From: Gordonia hongkongensis
Lineage (GTDB): Bacteria; Actinomycetota; Actinomycetes; Mycobacteriales; Mycobacteriaceae
Length of the DNA stretch: 64,000 nt
Direction of reading: 5' to 3'
NCBI RefSeq assembly: GCF_023078355.1
Contig: NZ_CP095552.1
Span: forward strand, 2,542,001-2,606,000
Shown: piece after piece, positions 24,685 through 36,638 of the stretch
Layout of the letters: each line of letters starts with the position of its first letter
Numbering within the stretch: position 1 is the stretch's first letter
The notes under the pieces: generated by a model
Told to the model about the DNA's origin: nothing
Seen by the model: the letters and a program-made list of their open reading frames with translations, nothing else
The model's database searches: none
Program-made: the position numbers and the translations under genes

Positions 24685-25659
24685 TCACGTCCCGGCCGGC
24701 AACAGCACCGTCGAACCCGTGGTGACACGTGCCTCCAGGTCGGTGTGTGCGGCAGCTGCATCGGCCAATCGGTAACGCTGGCCGACGCGCACCTCGACAC
24801 TGCCGTCGACGATCGCCTCGAAGTACTCACCGGCCCGGCGGTTCAGTTCCTCGGCGGTGTCGGTGAAGTGCGCCAGTGTCGGCCGCGTCACCGACAGCGA
24901 CCCCGCGGCGTTGAGACGCTGGAGGTCGAACGGCGGAACCGGCCCGCTCGCCGCCCCGAAGAGCACGATGATCCCCCGGACCGCGGTCGACGCCAGCGAC
25001 TGCTCGAAGGTGTCCGCGCCGACGCCGTCGTAGACCACCGGCACGCCGCGTCCGTCGGTGAGGTCACGGACGCGGGAACTCAGGTCCTCCCCGTAGCGCA
25101 GGACGTGATCCGCCCCGGCGGCGCGCGAGAGTTCCTCCTTCTCATCGGACGAGACCGTCGTGATGACCGTCAGTCCGCGGCGCTTGGCGAGCTGGGTGAG
25201 GATCAGGCCGACACCACCGCCACCGGCGTGCACCAGGATCGTGTTGCCGGCTTGGGGATGAGCACTCCCGTCGAGGAGATAGTGCGCGGTGAGACCGCGG
25301 AGAAGCGACGACCCGGCCACCGCGTCGTCGACCGCGTCGGGTACCGAGACCGCCTTCGAGGCCGGGACCGCGACAAGCTCCGCATACGAACCGGGGGCCG
25401 CACACCACGCCACCCGCTGACCTTCCTGCAGCGACGTCACATCCGAGCCGGTCGCGACGACGACGCCCGCGCCCTCGGTACCGGGGATGTAGGGCGGTGT
25501 GGAGGGGTACAGGCCCCGGCGCAGATAGGTGTCGATGAAGTTCACGCCCACCGCTGCGGTCCGGACGATCACCTCGTCGGCGGCCGGGATGGGATCGTCG
25601 ACACTGCCGAAGGTCAGGACGTCGGGTCCGCCGTGGCGGGTCACCTGGATAGCTCGCAC
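24685..25659 (-). CDS. qor: Zinc-independent quinone oxidoreductase (MDR family, Qor-like)
   Basis: NADPH-dependent reductase of the medium-chain dehydrogenase family, probably acting on quinones (Rv1454c position). The 324-residue product has GVNFIDTYLRRGLYP, the substrate-side signature PYIPGTEGAGVVVATG, and the nucleotide-binding loop VHAGGGGVGLILTQLAKRRG. No structural zinc Cys cluster is seen, which is typical for the Qor branch. It starts at GTG 25659 without a clear ribosome site. It faces ctaB, with stops 7 nt apart. Exact substrate is unknown. Confidence 0.88.
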   Translation of the reverse strand: MRAIQVTRHGGPDVLTFGSVDDPIPAADEVIVRTAAVGVNFIDTYLRRGLYPSTPPYIPGTEGAGVVVATGSDVTSLQEGQRVAWCAAPGSYAELVAVPASKAVSVPDAVDDAVAGSSLLRGLTAHYLLDGSAHPQAGNTILVHAGGGGVGLILTQLAKRRGLTVITTVSSDEKEELSRAAGADHVLRYGEDLSSRVRDLTDGRGVPVVYDGVGADTFEQSLASTAVRGIIVLFGAASGPVPPFDLQRLNAAGSLSVTRPTLAHFTDTAEELNRRAGEYFEAIVDGSVEVRVGQRYRLADAAAAHTDLEARVTTGSTVLLPAGT

Positions 25660-25690
25660 GACACCGTTCTACACGCCGGGATCGCCCCGG

Positions 25691-25696
25691 TATGCT
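25691..25696 (+). promoter_or_regulatory. -10 hexamer of the 25704 gene (leaderless type)
   Basis: TATGCT ends 7 nt before ATG 25704, supporting this ATG over ATG 25692, which lies inside the hexamer. Confidence 0.45.
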
Positions 25697-25703
25697 GACC
25701 CCC

Positions 25704-26078
25704 ATGACGAACACCACCGACGGCGAGAAGTCGGGCACGCAGCAGAAGGTCGAGGCACCCACCGAGGTCGTTGCCTCGGTACGCAAGTTCGTCCAGCGCG
25801 AAGGTGGCAGCGCGAAGGTCGTTCTCCAGGCGATCGGGGACGCCGGTGTGCGGATCACGCTCGTCGGCGACGCCAACGGCATCCTCGGGGACCGGGTCGT
25901 GCCCGATCTCGCGACCGCGCAGGCCGTGGTCGACGCCGTCGACGGTCTCGAGATCGCCGAGTGGGACCGTGACCTGACCTCGGAGACCACGGTGTCGACG
26001 TCGCACTACCGCAAGATGGCGGGTTGGGTCGCGCGGCAGAAGCGCTTCCCCCGTGCGCGCAACCGCGCCATCCTCTGA
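25704..26078 (+). CDS. Conserved hypothetical protein, 124 aa
   Basis: A small cytosolic protein beginning MTNTTDGEKS with no signal peptide or membrane segment. The core VVLQAIGDAGVRITLVGDANGILGDRVVPDLATAQAVVDAV looks like a compact alpha/beta domain, and the C-terminus is basic (MAGWVARQKRFPRARNRAIL), which could contact nucleic acid or membrane. I do not recognise the family. It lies between qor and ctaA, divergent from the first and convergent with the second, where M. tuberculosis has Rv1455. Strong GC3 bias supports real coding. Confidence 0.75.
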   Translation: MTNTTDGEKSGTQQKVEAPTEVVASVRKFVQREGGSAKVVLQAIGDAGVRITLVGDANGILGDRVVPDLATAQAVVDAVDGLEIAEWDRDLTSETTVSTSHYRKMAGWVARQKRFPRARNRAIL

Positions 26079-26091
26079 GGCCGGAGCTCGA

Positions 26092-27141
26092 TCAGGCAGG
26101 CTCGCGCAGCGGGTCTGCCTTTTTCGTGGCCGATTCCTTGGCGACCGGGTTCCGCGCGATCAGGAGCTGCCAGGTGGCGCCGATGAGCAGGACCGCACTG
26201 CCGAACATGTGCGCGATGACCAGGGCGATGGGCAGATCCGTGGCGAACTGCACGAACCCGATCAGGCCTTGAAGCAGCAGGAGCAGCATGAACACCACTG
26301 CCGAGCGCTGTTGCGGCCGAGCGAACACCCGCGCGTAGACGAGGGCCGCGATCGCGAGCCCGACGAGGGTGAAGACGGCGTCGGCGTGCAGTTGGGTCGC
26401 GTTGCCGGGGTCGAGACCGTTCCGCGGGGCGTCCACATCGCCGGCATGCGGGCCGGAACCGGTCACGACCGTGCCGAGGTAGATCGTGCCCCAGGTGACG
26501 AGATAGACCAGCCAGGCGAGGTAGATGCCGAGCCGGCGCGTGGCGGTCGAGGGGGCGTCGGCATCGGGCGCGGTGGGCGTCGGATACGGACGCATCCGGT
26601 AGACGAGCACGGTGGATGCGGAGACCAACGCCATGGACAGCAGGAAATGCAGCGCGACGACCCACGGGTTGAGCTGGGTCAGGACCGTGATCCCGCCGAT
26701 CACCCCCTGGAACGGGATACCGAGCGCGATGAGGGTGACCAGCCACTTGTCCCGGCGCGCCGCTCCGGCCGACCGCAGGACGGCGACCCAGGTCGCGATG
26801 GCGATGACGATCAGCACGAAGGTGAGCAGACGGTTGCCGAACTCGATCGCGCCGTGCATGCCCAGTTCGCCGTGCGGCACGAACGACTCGTCGGTGCACC
26901 GCGGCCAGGTCGGGCAACCGAGGCCCGAGGCGGTCACGCGCACGGCGCCGCCGGTGGCCACGATGCCCACGTTCGAGACGAGCAGGGCGATGGCCCAGCG
27001 ATGCACGAATCGTGCGGTCGGCCGGCCGAAGCCGGGGACGAACCGCCACGGACCGGACAGCGGCCGGCGCCCGTCGCCGGCGGCCGCGGCATGATCGCCC
27101 GACCGGGCCGTCGCCGGGGCGTTCGAAGTATCGGATGTCAT
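26092..27141 (-). CDS. ctaA: Heme A synthase
   Basis: Oxidises heme O to heme A for cytochrome aa3. The 349-residue product has about eight membrane segments and conserved heme-ligand His in the helices, such as ELGMHGAIEFGNRLLTF and ALHFLLSMALVSAS in the first half, and QLHADAVFTLV and LVIAHMFGSAVLLIG in the second. An extracellular CPTWPRC pair of Cys follows helix one, typical of the disulfide in CtaA. The start is ATG 27141, overlapping the ABC permease stop by 4 nt; the open frame upstream is not coding. It works with ctaB 2 kb away. Confidence 0.93.
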   Translation of the reverse strand: MTSDTSNAPATARSGDHAAAAGDGRRPLSGPWRFVPGFGRPTARFVHRWAIALLVSNVGIVATGGAVRVTASGLGCPTWPRCTDESFVPHGELGMHGAIEFGNRLLTFVLIVIAIATWVAVLRSAGAARRDKWLVTLIALGIPFQGVIGGITVLTQLNPWVVALHFLLSMALVSASTVLVYRMRPYPTPTAPDADAPSTATRRLGIYLAWLVYLVTWGTIYLGTVVTGSGPHAGDVDAPRNGLDPGNATQLHADAVFTLVGLAIAALVYARVFARPQQRSAVVFMLLLLLQGLIGFVQFATDLPIALVIAHMFGSAVLLIGATWQLLIARNPVAKESATKKADPLREPA

Positions 27142-27964
27142 CGGAATCGGAACCACCTCACCGCCAAGGTGCCGGCCACCGCGGCCCACACCAGCAAGAC
27201 GCCCACCCCGAAGGCGTCGAACGAACCCTCCGAGGCCATCTCGAGCGCCTCGCTCAATGCCCCCGACGGGATGCACCGCGCGATCCAGTGCACGGCGTCG
27301 GGGATGTTGGAGTCGACGACGACCAGACTGCCGAGGCCGATGAACGCGAACCACAGCAGGTTCGCCAGTGCCAGCACGACCTCGGCCTTCAAGGTGCCGC
27401 CGAGCAGCAGCCCGAGAGCCGCGAAGCACGCGGTGCCGACCGCGAGGACCACCGCACCGATGAGCAGACCGACGGGGCTCGGTCGCCAGCCGAACGCGGC
27501 GCCGATCCCACCGAGGATCACCGACTGCAGCGCGACCACCACGAGGACCGCGATCGACTTGCCGGCGATGATGCCCCAGCGCGGTATCGGCGTCGCGCCG
27601 AGGCGTTTCAGCGCGCCGTAGCGACGGTCGAACCCGACGGCGATCGCCTGTCCGGTGAACGCCGTCGACATCACCGCGACGGTCAGGATCGCCGGGACGA
27701 ACAGCGCCGCCCGCTCGGCGGGGCCGTCGCCGAACCCGGTGTCGATCGGCAGCAGGCACAGACCGACGAGCAGCGTGATCGGGATGAACATCGTGAGGAG
27801 CAACTGCTCGCCGTTGCGCAGCAGGAGCTTGAGTTCGAGGCCGCTCTGCGCGGCGATCATCGCCGGCAGCGACGCCGCCCGGGGAGCGGGGCGGAACAGA
27901 CCGTCGGGGAATGTTCCGGCAGCACGGTCGGCGGGGCGGGGGAGCCCGGTGGGTGCGGATGAGG

Positions 27965-27968
<4 letters not shown>
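27138..27968 (-). CDS. ABC-2 type transporter permease
   Basis: Membrane subunit of an ABC exporter: 276 residues with about six membrane segments after a 40-residue cytoplasmic N-terminus (for example LLLTMFIPITLLVGLCLLPI and IGAVVLAVGTACFAALGLLL). GFDRRYGALKRLGATPIPR is the cytoplasmic loop that contacts the ATPase in ABC-2 permeases. The start is GTG 27968, overlapping the ATPase gene by 4 nt (GTGA), and the stop overlaps ctaA. By position it matches Rv1457c. The substrate is unknown; the coupling to ctaA hints at a link to heme A or oxidase assembly (inference). Confidence 0.88.
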
Positions 27969-28987
<1,019 letters not shown>

Positions 28988-29053
28988 ACTGGTCAGACTA
29001 GGCGCTCGGAGCCCAGGGACGAAAAGCGGTGACCGGGCACACGGCGCATGCGC

Positions 29054-30901
29054 TCATCGTCGTGCCGACGCCGACCCGGCCGTCGCCTCGTCGTCGTCCG
29101 ACACGGGCCCGCGGCGGCGTCGCCGACGGGGCGCGCGGTCCTCGAAGAACAGGGCGGTGAGAACCGCGACCATGATCACACCGGCCAGAAGTCCTTGTGC
29201 CAGAACCACTCCGCTCGTGTTGGAACTCGTGGGCATCACCACGATGGCGATGATCGCCGACGCCGCGATGGTGGAGATCCGGAACCAGGCGCCGGTGGCC
29301 CACGCGGCCAGCGGGATCACGGCCCACAGGAGGTACCAGGCCTGCACGAACGGGAAGAACAGCACGACTGTGGCCATCGACACACCGAGTGCGCCGAGTG
29401 GGTGGAGCCGGCCGCCGAGCGTGGCGAGCATCCACCGGACGATGAACAGGGCGGCGACGAGCTGGCCGATGGGCCGGGCCACCTCGAGGATCGCCTGCGT
29501 GTGCTCACCGAGGCCGAGGGTGACACCGATCCGGCCGGTGGTCACCGACAACAGGGTCGGCATCGACATCCACGAGCGGACGATCTCGCCCGTCGACAAC
29601 GTGCCCGTCCAGCCGAAGCCGAGCCCGGTGCCGAGGGAGATTCCCATCATCACGATGCCCAGGACCACCACGTAGAAGGCCGCCGACGCGCTCAGCATGT
29701 ACACCGACCACCGGGAGCGCCCCCACCATTCCCGGATCGGCGTGTGGCGGAGCACGGGCAGGGTGGCGCCCCACCGCATGGCCAGGGCGATGCCGACGAA
29801 GCCCAGGGCGAGCATCGAGGTGACCTTGATCATCGCCGACGCCGCGAGCACCGCACCGCCGCCGATGAGCAACCAGCCCGCTCGGGTGGGGACGAGGGTC
29901 CCGGGTCGGCGGAGTCGTTCGGCGCCGTATATGGCGCGGAAACTCAATTCGAGACCTACGAGCATCAGGCCGAGCATGAGGGCCTCGTTGTGGATGCCCC
30001 CGACGAGATGCAGGATGACCAGCGGGTTCATCGCGCCCAGCCAGAGTGCGGCCACCGACGAGACCCCGCAGCGGCGGGCCAGGCGGGGGAGTGCCCAGAC
30101 GATGAGCGCGACGCCGATCAGTGCGACGACACGGTGCAGGAAGATCGCGGCGGTGATGTTGTCGCCGGTGACCTTGGTGATGCCCTCGCCGATCCACAGG
30201 AAGAAGGGGCCGTAAGGCGCGGGGGTGTCACGCCAGAGGTTGGGCACCGACCTGGTCAGGATGTGGTCCACGCCGAGTCCGCGGACCGGACTGACCGAGT
30301 ACGGATCCATGCCCCGGAAGGCGATGGCGCTCTGCGCGAGATACGAGTAGATGTCCTTGCTCAGCAGCGGCGGCGCCACGATGATCGGGGCGATCCACAG
30401 CATGAGGGTCCGGTCGGCCTGGCGGCGGCTCATGCGGCGCTCCGGGCTCCGGCCGTGGCGGACCTCGACGCTGAACCGGCCGACTGCGAACCGGCCGAGC
30501 AACAACCACGCGACGACCAGGGTGATCGCGCCGCCGATGGACAGCGCGAGGGCGGTGCCGAACATGCGTGACGGCAACGACAGGACGCGCATCCCGGCAA
30601 CGGGGTTCTGCAGTACGGGTACCGCACCGGTCCCGAGGGCGCCGATGAGGATCAGTACCGAGCCGGTGGCGCCGAAGAGCTTGATCCGGCGGAGCCGGCG
30701 GGTCTCCTCGGCGTTGAGCGGGCCGACCTCGCGCTCGTCGTCGTGTAGGCGGGCCACGGTCTTGCCGTAGTCGCCGGGTTCGGCGCCGGCAGCGGCAGGG
30801 CGCTGTTTGCGCAGTCCGAGATAGTCGAGCAGGGCGACCAACCGGGTCCAGACGAGTCCGAAGTAGTCCGGCACGCGGCGCGGAGCTGTGGTTTCGGGCA
30901 C
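29054..30901 (-). CDS. mptB: Alpha-(1->6)-mannopyranosyltransferase MptB-like
   Basis: GT-C fold membrane glycosyltransferase that uses polyprenyl-phosphate mannose; the ortholog Rv1459c/MptB starts the alpha-1,6-mannan core of lipomannan. The 615-residue product has roughly 13 membrane segments and an extracytoplasmic loop after helix three (LLSKDIYSYLAQSAIAFRGM, with the Asp expected for GT-C catalysis), then GVDHILTRSVPNLWRDTPAP. A basic cytoplasmic C-terminus ends RRRRRRGPVSDDDEA. GTG 30901 has a -10 hexamer 6 nt upstream. It is divergent from the suf operon, as in mycobacteria. Confidence 0.9.
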   Translation of the reverse strand: MPETTAPRRVPDYFGLVWTRLVALLDYLGLRKQRPAAAGAEPGDYGKTVARLHDDEREVGPLNAEETRRLRRIKLFGATGSVLILIGALGTGAVPVLQNPVAGMRVLSLPSRMFGTALALSIGGAITLVVAWLLLGRFAVGRFSVEVRHGRSPERRMSRRQADRTLMLWIAPIIVAPPLLSKDIYSYLAQSAIAFRGMDPYSVSPVRGLGVDHILTRSVPNLWRDTPAPYGPFFLWIGEGITKVTGDNITAAIFLHRVVALIGVALIVWALPRLARRCGVSSVAALWLGAMNPLVILHLVGGIHNEALMLGLMLVGLELSFRAIYGAERLRRPGTLVPTRAGWLLIGGGAVLAASAMIKVTSMLALGFVGIALAMRWGATLPVLRHTPIREWWGRSRWSVYMLSASAAFYVVVLGIVMMGISLGTGLGFGWTGTLSTGEIVRSWMSMPTLLSVTTGRIGVTLGLGEHTQAILEVARPIGQLVAALFIVRWMLATLGGRLHPLGALGVSMATVVLFFPFVQAWYLLWAVIPLAAWATGAWFRISTIAASAIIAIVVMPTSSNTSGVVLAQGLLAGVIMVAVLTALFFEDRAPRRRRRRGPVSDDDEATAGSASARR

Positions 30902-30907
30902 ACGACG

Positions 30908-30913
30908 ACTGTA
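30908..30913 (-). promoter_or_regulatory. -10 hexamer of mptB (leaderless type)
   Basis: On the minus strand TACAGT ends 6 nt before GTG 30901, predicting a leaderless mptB mRNA. Confidence 0.45.
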
Positions 30914-30987
30914 ATCGCCGGGCGTGGTGGCCTCACGACCCCCTGCGATAAGGGCACCCTTGCTGGCAGCAGGGAAGTAATTACGTC

Positions 30988-31002
30988 ACACTCGTGTTGT
31001 GA
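30988..31002. promoter_or_regulatory. SufR operator upstream of the suf operon
   Basis: ACACT-CGTGT-TGTGA matches the ACACT-N5-TGTGA element I recall as the mycobacterial SufR site. It overlaps a possible GTG start at 30999 and lies just before ATG 31008, so bound SufR would block transcription start. The TGTGA half overlapping GTG 30999 argues for ATG 31008 as the true start. Confidence 0.7.
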
Positions 31003-31007
31003 AAACC

Positions 31008-31850
31008 ATGCGGAACGATGTTGTGCTGCCTTCTGGCAGTGCCGGCGCCGTGCCCTCCGCTGGTACGGGTGCCGGAGTGACCGGCGGTGTCGACGCGCAC
31101 CACGACGGTCAGACCCGGGAGGCCGTGATCACCCTGCTCGTCGAAGACGGCCCGCTCACCGCCGGCGACATCGGCGAGCGCCTCGGCATCTCGGCGGCCG
31201 GCGTCCGTCGCCATCTCGACGCCCTGACCGGCGCCGGGGACATCGAGGTCGCCTCGCCGGGGTTCGGTCAGCGAGGCCGGGGCCGACCCGCCAAGTACTT
31301 CCAGCTCACCGCTTCCGGACGCGGCAAGATGCGCCACGCCTACGACGACCTGGCCGGTGCGGCGATGCGTAAGCTGCGTGATCTCGGCGGCACCGACGCG
31401 GTCGCCGAGTTCGCGCGCGAGCGCGTCGAACGCATCGTCGCCGGCGTCCGTCCCAGCACCGGCCCGGTGACCGTTGCCGACACGGTCGACGAGATCGCCG
31501 ACGCGCTCACCAGCGCGGGGTACTCGACCAACACGCGTCAGGTCGGGACCGGCATGCAGATCTGCCAGCACCATTGCCCGGTGGCGCACGTCGCCACCGA
31601 GTTCCCGGAGCTGTGTGAGGCGGAGACCGCGGTCTTCACCGAACTGCTCGGCACGCACGTGCAGCGTCTGGCGACCATCGCCAACGGTGACTGCGCCTGC
31701 ACCACCCATGTGCCGATCCACCCACCGCCGGGTGGGACCACCGAAGACCGACCCGGGGCCGTCGCGGACCCCGATACGCAGCCCGTATCGCCCCGCGCCA
31801 TCCCGAACCAGACACCGACCGCCACGACAACCCGAAAGGCCACGCGATGA
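31008..31850 (+). CDS. sufR: SufR, Fe-S cluster-sensing repressor of the suf operon
   Basis: ArsR/DeoR-like winged-helix regulator that carries an Fe-S cluster and represses Fe-S biogenesis genes when clusters are plentiful. The 280-residue product has the HTH region [21 protein letters not shown] and wing [15 protein letters not shown]. Cys186, Cys190 and Cys203 (CQHHC and PELCEAE) plus Cys229 and Cys231 (GDCAC) provide the cluster ligands, of which three are expected to bind. The low-complexity C-terminal tail of about 40 residues is probably disordered. It overlaps sufB by 4 nt, and its operator lies at its own promoter, so it is autoregulated. Confidence 0.93.
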   Translation: MRNDVVLPSGSAGAVPSAGTGAGVTGGVDAHHDGQTREAVITLLVEDGPLTAGDIGERLGISAAGVRRHLDALTGAGDIEVASPGFGQRGRGRPAKYFQLTASGRGKMRHAYDDLAGAAMRKLRDLGGTDAVAEFARERVERIVAGVRPSTGPVTVADTVDEIADALTSAGYSTNTRQVGTGMQICQHHCPVAHVATEFPELCEAETAVFTELLGTHVQRLATIANGDCACTTHVPIHPPPGGTTEDRPGAVADPDTQPVSPRAIPNQTPTATTTRKATR

Positions 31851-33295
31851 CTGTCACCGATCCGGCCACCCCGACCCCAGCGGCGCCCCTCACCCAGGAG
31901 GAGACGATCGCCGCCCTCGGCAAGTACGGCTACGGCTGGGCCGATTCCGACGTCGCGGGCGCGAGCGCCAAGCGCGGACTGTCCCCGGCGGTCGTCGCCG
32001 ACATCTCGGCGAAGAAAAGTGAGCCCGAGTGGATGCTCGAGCAGCGCCTCAAGGCCCTCAAGATCTTCGACAAGAAGCCCATGCCCGGTTGGGGTGCGGG
32101 GCTCGAGGGCATCGACTTCGACAACATCAAGTACTTCGTGCGCTCCAGCGAGAAGCAGGCCGCCACGTGGGACGACCTGCCCGAGGACATCAAGAACACC
32201 TACGACAAGCTCGGCATCCCCGAGGCGGAGAAGCAGCGTCTCGTCTCCGGTGTCGCGGCGCAGTACGAGTCCGAGGTCGTCTACCACTCGATCCGTGAGG
32301 ACCTCGAGAAGCAGGGCGTGATCTTCCTCGACACCGACACCGCGCTCAAGGAGCACCCGGAGATCTTCCAGCAGTACTTCGGGACCGTCATCCCCGCGGG
32401 CGACAACAAGTTCTCCGCGCTCAACACCGCGGTGTGGTCGGGTGGGTCCTTCATCTACGTGCCGCCGGGTGTCCACGTCGACATCCCGCTGCAGGCCTAC
32501 TTCCGGATCAACACCGAGAACATGGGCCAGTTCGAGCGCACGCTGATCATCGTCGACGAGGGTGCCTATGTGCACTACGTCGAGGGCTGTACTGCGCCGA
32601 TCTACAAGACGGACTCGCTGCACTCCGCGGTCGTCGAGATCATCGTGAAGAAGGGCGGCCGCTGCCGCTACACGACCATCCAGAACTGGTCGAACAACGT
32701 CTACAACCTGGTGACCAAGCGCGCGAAGGCCGAGGCCGGTGCGACCATGGAGTGGATCGACGGCAACATCGGTTCCAAGGTCACCATGAAGTACCCGGCG
32801 GTCTGGCTGACCGGCGAGCACGCCAAGGGCGAGGTCCTCTCGGTCGCGTTCGCGGGTGAGGGCCAGCACCAGGACACCGGTTCCAAGATGGTCCACCTCG
32901 CGCCGAACACCTCGAGCAACATCGTCTCCAAGTCGGTGGCCCGTGGCGGTGGCCGGGCGTCGTACCGCGGTCTGATCAAGATCAACAACGGCGCGCACGG
33001 CAGCCGGTCGACGGTGAAATGCGATGCGCTGCTGGTGGACACCATCTCGCGCAGCGACACCTACCCGTACGTCGACATCCGCGAGGACGACGTGACGATG
33101 GGCCACGAGGCGACCGTCTCGAAGGTCAGCGACGATCAGCTCTTCTACCTGATGAGTCGCGGTCTGACCGAGGACGAGGCGATGGCCATGGTGGTCCGCG
33201 GCTTCGTCGAGCCGATCGCCAAGGAACTCCCGATGGAATACGCGCTCGAGCTCAACCGCCTGATCGAGCTCCAGATGGAAGGAGCTGTCGGCTGA
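31847..33295 (+). CDS. sufB: Fe-S cluster assembly scaffold SufB
   Basis: Forms the SufBCD scaffold on which Fe-S clusters are built. The 482-residue product has the family beta-helix core, including [39 protein letters not shown] (conserved Cys), [19 protein letters not shown] and the C-terminal [20 protein letters not shown]. Unlike the M. tuberculosis ortholog Rv1461, no intein interrupts it. It overlaps sufR by 4 nt and sufD by 1 nt (TGATG), so subunits are made in coupled fashion. Confidence 0.97.
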   Translation: MTVTDPATPTPAAPLTQEETIAALGKYGYGWADSDVAGASAKRGLSPAVVADISAKKSEPEWMLEQRLKALKIFDKKPMPGWGAGLEGIDFDNIKYFVRSSEKQAATWDDLPEDIKNTYDKLGIPEAEKQRLVSGVAAQYESEVVYHSIREDLEKQGVIFLDTDTALKEHPEIFQQYFGTVIPAGDNKFSALNTAVWSGGSFIYVPPGVHVDIPLQAYFRINTENMGQFERTLIIVDEGAYVHYVEGCTAPIYKTDSLHSAVVEIIVKKGGRCRYTTIQNWSNNVYNLVTKRAKAEAGATMEWIDGNIGSKVTMKYPAVWLTGEHAKGEVLSVAFAGEGQHQDTGSKMVHLAPNTSSNIVSKSVARGGGRASYRGLIKINNGAHGSRSTVKCDALLVDTISRSDTYPYVDIREDDVTMGHEATVSKVSDDQLFYLMSRGLTEDEAMAMVVRGFVEPIAKELPMEYALELNRLIELQMEGAVG

Positions 33296-34482
33296 TGGCC
33301 GATCCCACATTGCCCGTGACCACTCCCGGCTCGGCGGCGCCCGTCGTCAACAAGGGCGAGATGTTCACCTCGTTCGACGTCGACGCCTTCGAGGTGCCGA
33401 GTCCCCGCGAGGAGGCGTGGCGGTTCACCCCGTTCCGTCGCCTCCGCGGGTTGCACGACGGGTCCGCGCAGCGGACCGGCGAGGCCGGCGTAGAGGTTGC
33501 CGGGGCCGTCGAGGGTGTGACCGTCGAGACCGTCGGTCGCGACGACAAGCGGCTCGGTGAGGGCGGCGTGCCGTTCGACCGTGTTGCCGCGCAGGCGTAT
33601 TCGTCGTTCACGCAGGCGACCGTGGTGACCGTCGGCCGCGAGGTCGAGCTCGCCGAGCCGGTCACCGTCACGGTCACCGGTCCCGGCGAGGGCGAGACCG
33701 CCTTCGGCCACACCCAGATCCGGCTCGAGGCGTTCGCGCGCGCCGTCGTCGTCCTCGATCAGAAGGGCAGCGGCACGTTCGCGGAGAACGTCGAATTCGT
33801 CGTCGGCGACAGTGCCGCACTGACCGTCGTGAACATCCACGACTGGGAGGACGACGCCGTCCACGTCGCGACGCATCACGTGCGTGCCGGCCGTGACTCC
33901 GTGGTCCGCCACTTCGCGATCAGCTTCGGCGGCAACCTGGTTCGGCTGTCGCCGATCGTCCACTACGACGCGCCCGGTGGCGACGTCGAGATGTGGGGTC
34001 TGTACTTCGCCGACGCCGGCCAGCATCTCGAGCAGCGACTCCTCGTCGACCACAGCCAGCCGCACTGCCGCTCGAACGTCGTCTACAAGGGCGCGCTGCA
34101 GGGCGACGTCTCCGGCGATCGCAGCCGTGAGGCCCACACCGTGTGGGTCGGCGACGTGCTGATCCGCGCCGAGGCCGAGGGCACCGACACCTTCGAGCTC
34201 AACCGCAACCTGGTGCTCACCGACAACGCGCGTGCCGACTCGGTGCCGAACCTCGAGATCGAGACCGGCGAGATCGTCGGTGCCGGACATGCCAGCGCCA
34301 CCGGTCGTTTCGACGACGAGCAACTGTTCTACCTGCAGGCCCGCGGCATCCCCGAGGACCAGGCCCGACGCCTCGTCATCCGCGGCTTCTTCGGCGAGGT
34401 GATCGCCAAGATCGGTGTGCCCGAGCTGCGCGAGCGTCTCTCGGCCGCGGTCGAGCAGGAACTCGAACTCGCCGGCGCCTGA
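33295..34482 (+). CDS. sufD: Fe-S cluster assembly protein SufD
   Basis: Pairs with SufB on the SufC ATPase dimer. The 395-residue product resembles SufB in its C-terminal half: HYDAPGGDVEMWGLYFADAG, DHSQPHCRSNVVYKG (conserved His and Cys) and GHASATGRFDDEQLFYLQAR. The N-terminal EEAWRFTPFRRLRGL is the family opening. ATG 33295 overlaps the sufB TGA; the open frame upstream lies inside sufB and is not used. sufC follows after 56 nt. Confidence 0.96.
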   Translation: MADPTLPVTTPGSAAPVVNKGEMFTSFDVDAFEVPSPREEAWRFTPFRRLRGLHDGSAQRTGEAGVEVAGAVEGVTVETVGRDDKRLGEGGVPFDRVAAQAYSSFTQATVVTVGREVELAEPVTVTVTGPGEGETAFGHTQIRLEAFARAVVVLDQKGSGTFAENVEFVVGDSAALTVVNIHDWEDDAVHVATHHVRAGRDSVVRHFAISFGGNLVRLSPIVHYDAPGGDVEMWGLYFADAGQHLEQRLLVDHSQPHCRSNVVYKGALQGDVSGDRSREAHTVWVGDVLIRAEAEGTDTFELNRNLVLTDNARADSVPNLEIETGEIVGAGHASATGRFDDEQLFYLQARGIPEDQARRLVIRGFFGEVIAKIGVPELRERLSAAVEQELELAGA

Positions 34483-34538
34483 CCGCCGATCACCCTCGCC
34501 ATCCGAACTTCCCAGCCCGGAGAAAGAATCCTGAGACT

Positions 34539-35312
34539 ATGACCACACTGGAAATCCGTGACCTGCACGTCGATGTCGCGCAGACCGACGCCGACGCCGA
34601 GCCCATCCACATCCTCAAGGGTGTCGACCTGACCGTGAAGTCGGGGGAGACGCACGCGATCATGGGCCCCAACGGTTCCGGCAAGTCGACGCTGTCCTAC
34701 GCCATCGCCGGTCACCCCAAGTACGAGGTGACCTCGGGGTCGATCACCCTCGACGGTGAGGACGTCCTGGAGATGAGCGTCGACGAGCGGGCCCGCGCCG
34801 GACTGTTCCTCGCCATGCAGTACCCCGTCGAGGTGCCCGGCGTCTCGATGTCGAACTTCCTGCGGACCGCCGCCACCGCCGTGCGCGGTGAGGCGCCGAA
34901 GCTGCGCCACTGGGTCAAGGAGACCAAGGAGGCGATGACCTCGCTCGACATCGATCCGTCGTTCTCCGAGCGCAGTGTCAACGAGGGTTTCTCCGGCGGT
35001 GAGAAGAAGCGTCACGAGATCCTCCAGCTCGATCTGCTCAAGCCGCGGATCGCGATCCTCGACGAGACCGACTCCGGCCTCGACGTCGACGCCCTGCGGG
35101 TGGTCAGCGAGGGCGTGAATCGCTACAAGGAGCGCGACAACGGCGGGATCCTGCTGATCACGCACTACACGCGCATCCTCCGCTACATCAAGCCGGAGTT
35201 CGTGCACGTGTTCGTCAACGGCCGCGTCGTCGAATCCGCCGGTCCCGAACTCGCCGACGAGCTCGAGGAGAAGGGTTACGAGCGTTTCACCTCGGCTGCC
35301 AAGGCCGGCTGA
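34539..35312 (+). CDS. sufC: Fe-S cluster assembly ATPase SufC
   Basis: ABC-type ATPase that drives conformational change of the SufBCD complex. The 257-residue product has Walker A AIMGPNGSGKSTLSYAIAGH, the signature GFSGGEKKRHEILQ, Walker B RIAILDETDSGLDVDAL and the switch ITHYTRIL. SGGEKKR and the salt-bridge residues near ETDSGLD are SufC hallmarks. ATG 34539 gives the family start TTLEIRDLHV; the frame is open upstream within sufD but not coding. Confidence 0.97.
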   Translation: MTTLEIRDLHVDVAQTDADAEPIHILKGVDLTVKSGETHAIMGPNGSGKSTLSYAIAGHPKYEVTSGSITLDGEDVLEMSVDERARAGLFLAMQYPVEVPGVSMSNFLRTAATAVRGEAPKLRHWVKETKEAMTSLDIDPSFSERSVNEGFSGGEKKRHEILQLDLLKPRIAILDETDSGLDVDALRVVSEGVNRYKERDNGGILLITHYTRILRYIKPEFVHVFVNGRVVESAGPELADELEEKGYERFTSAAKAG

Positions 35313-36635
<1,323 letters not shown>

Positions 36636-36638
36636 GCC

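Noticed and set aside
31847..33295. Intein in SufB
   Set aside because: The M. tuberculosis ortholog has one, but this SufB is continuous at 482 residues with no splice motifs.
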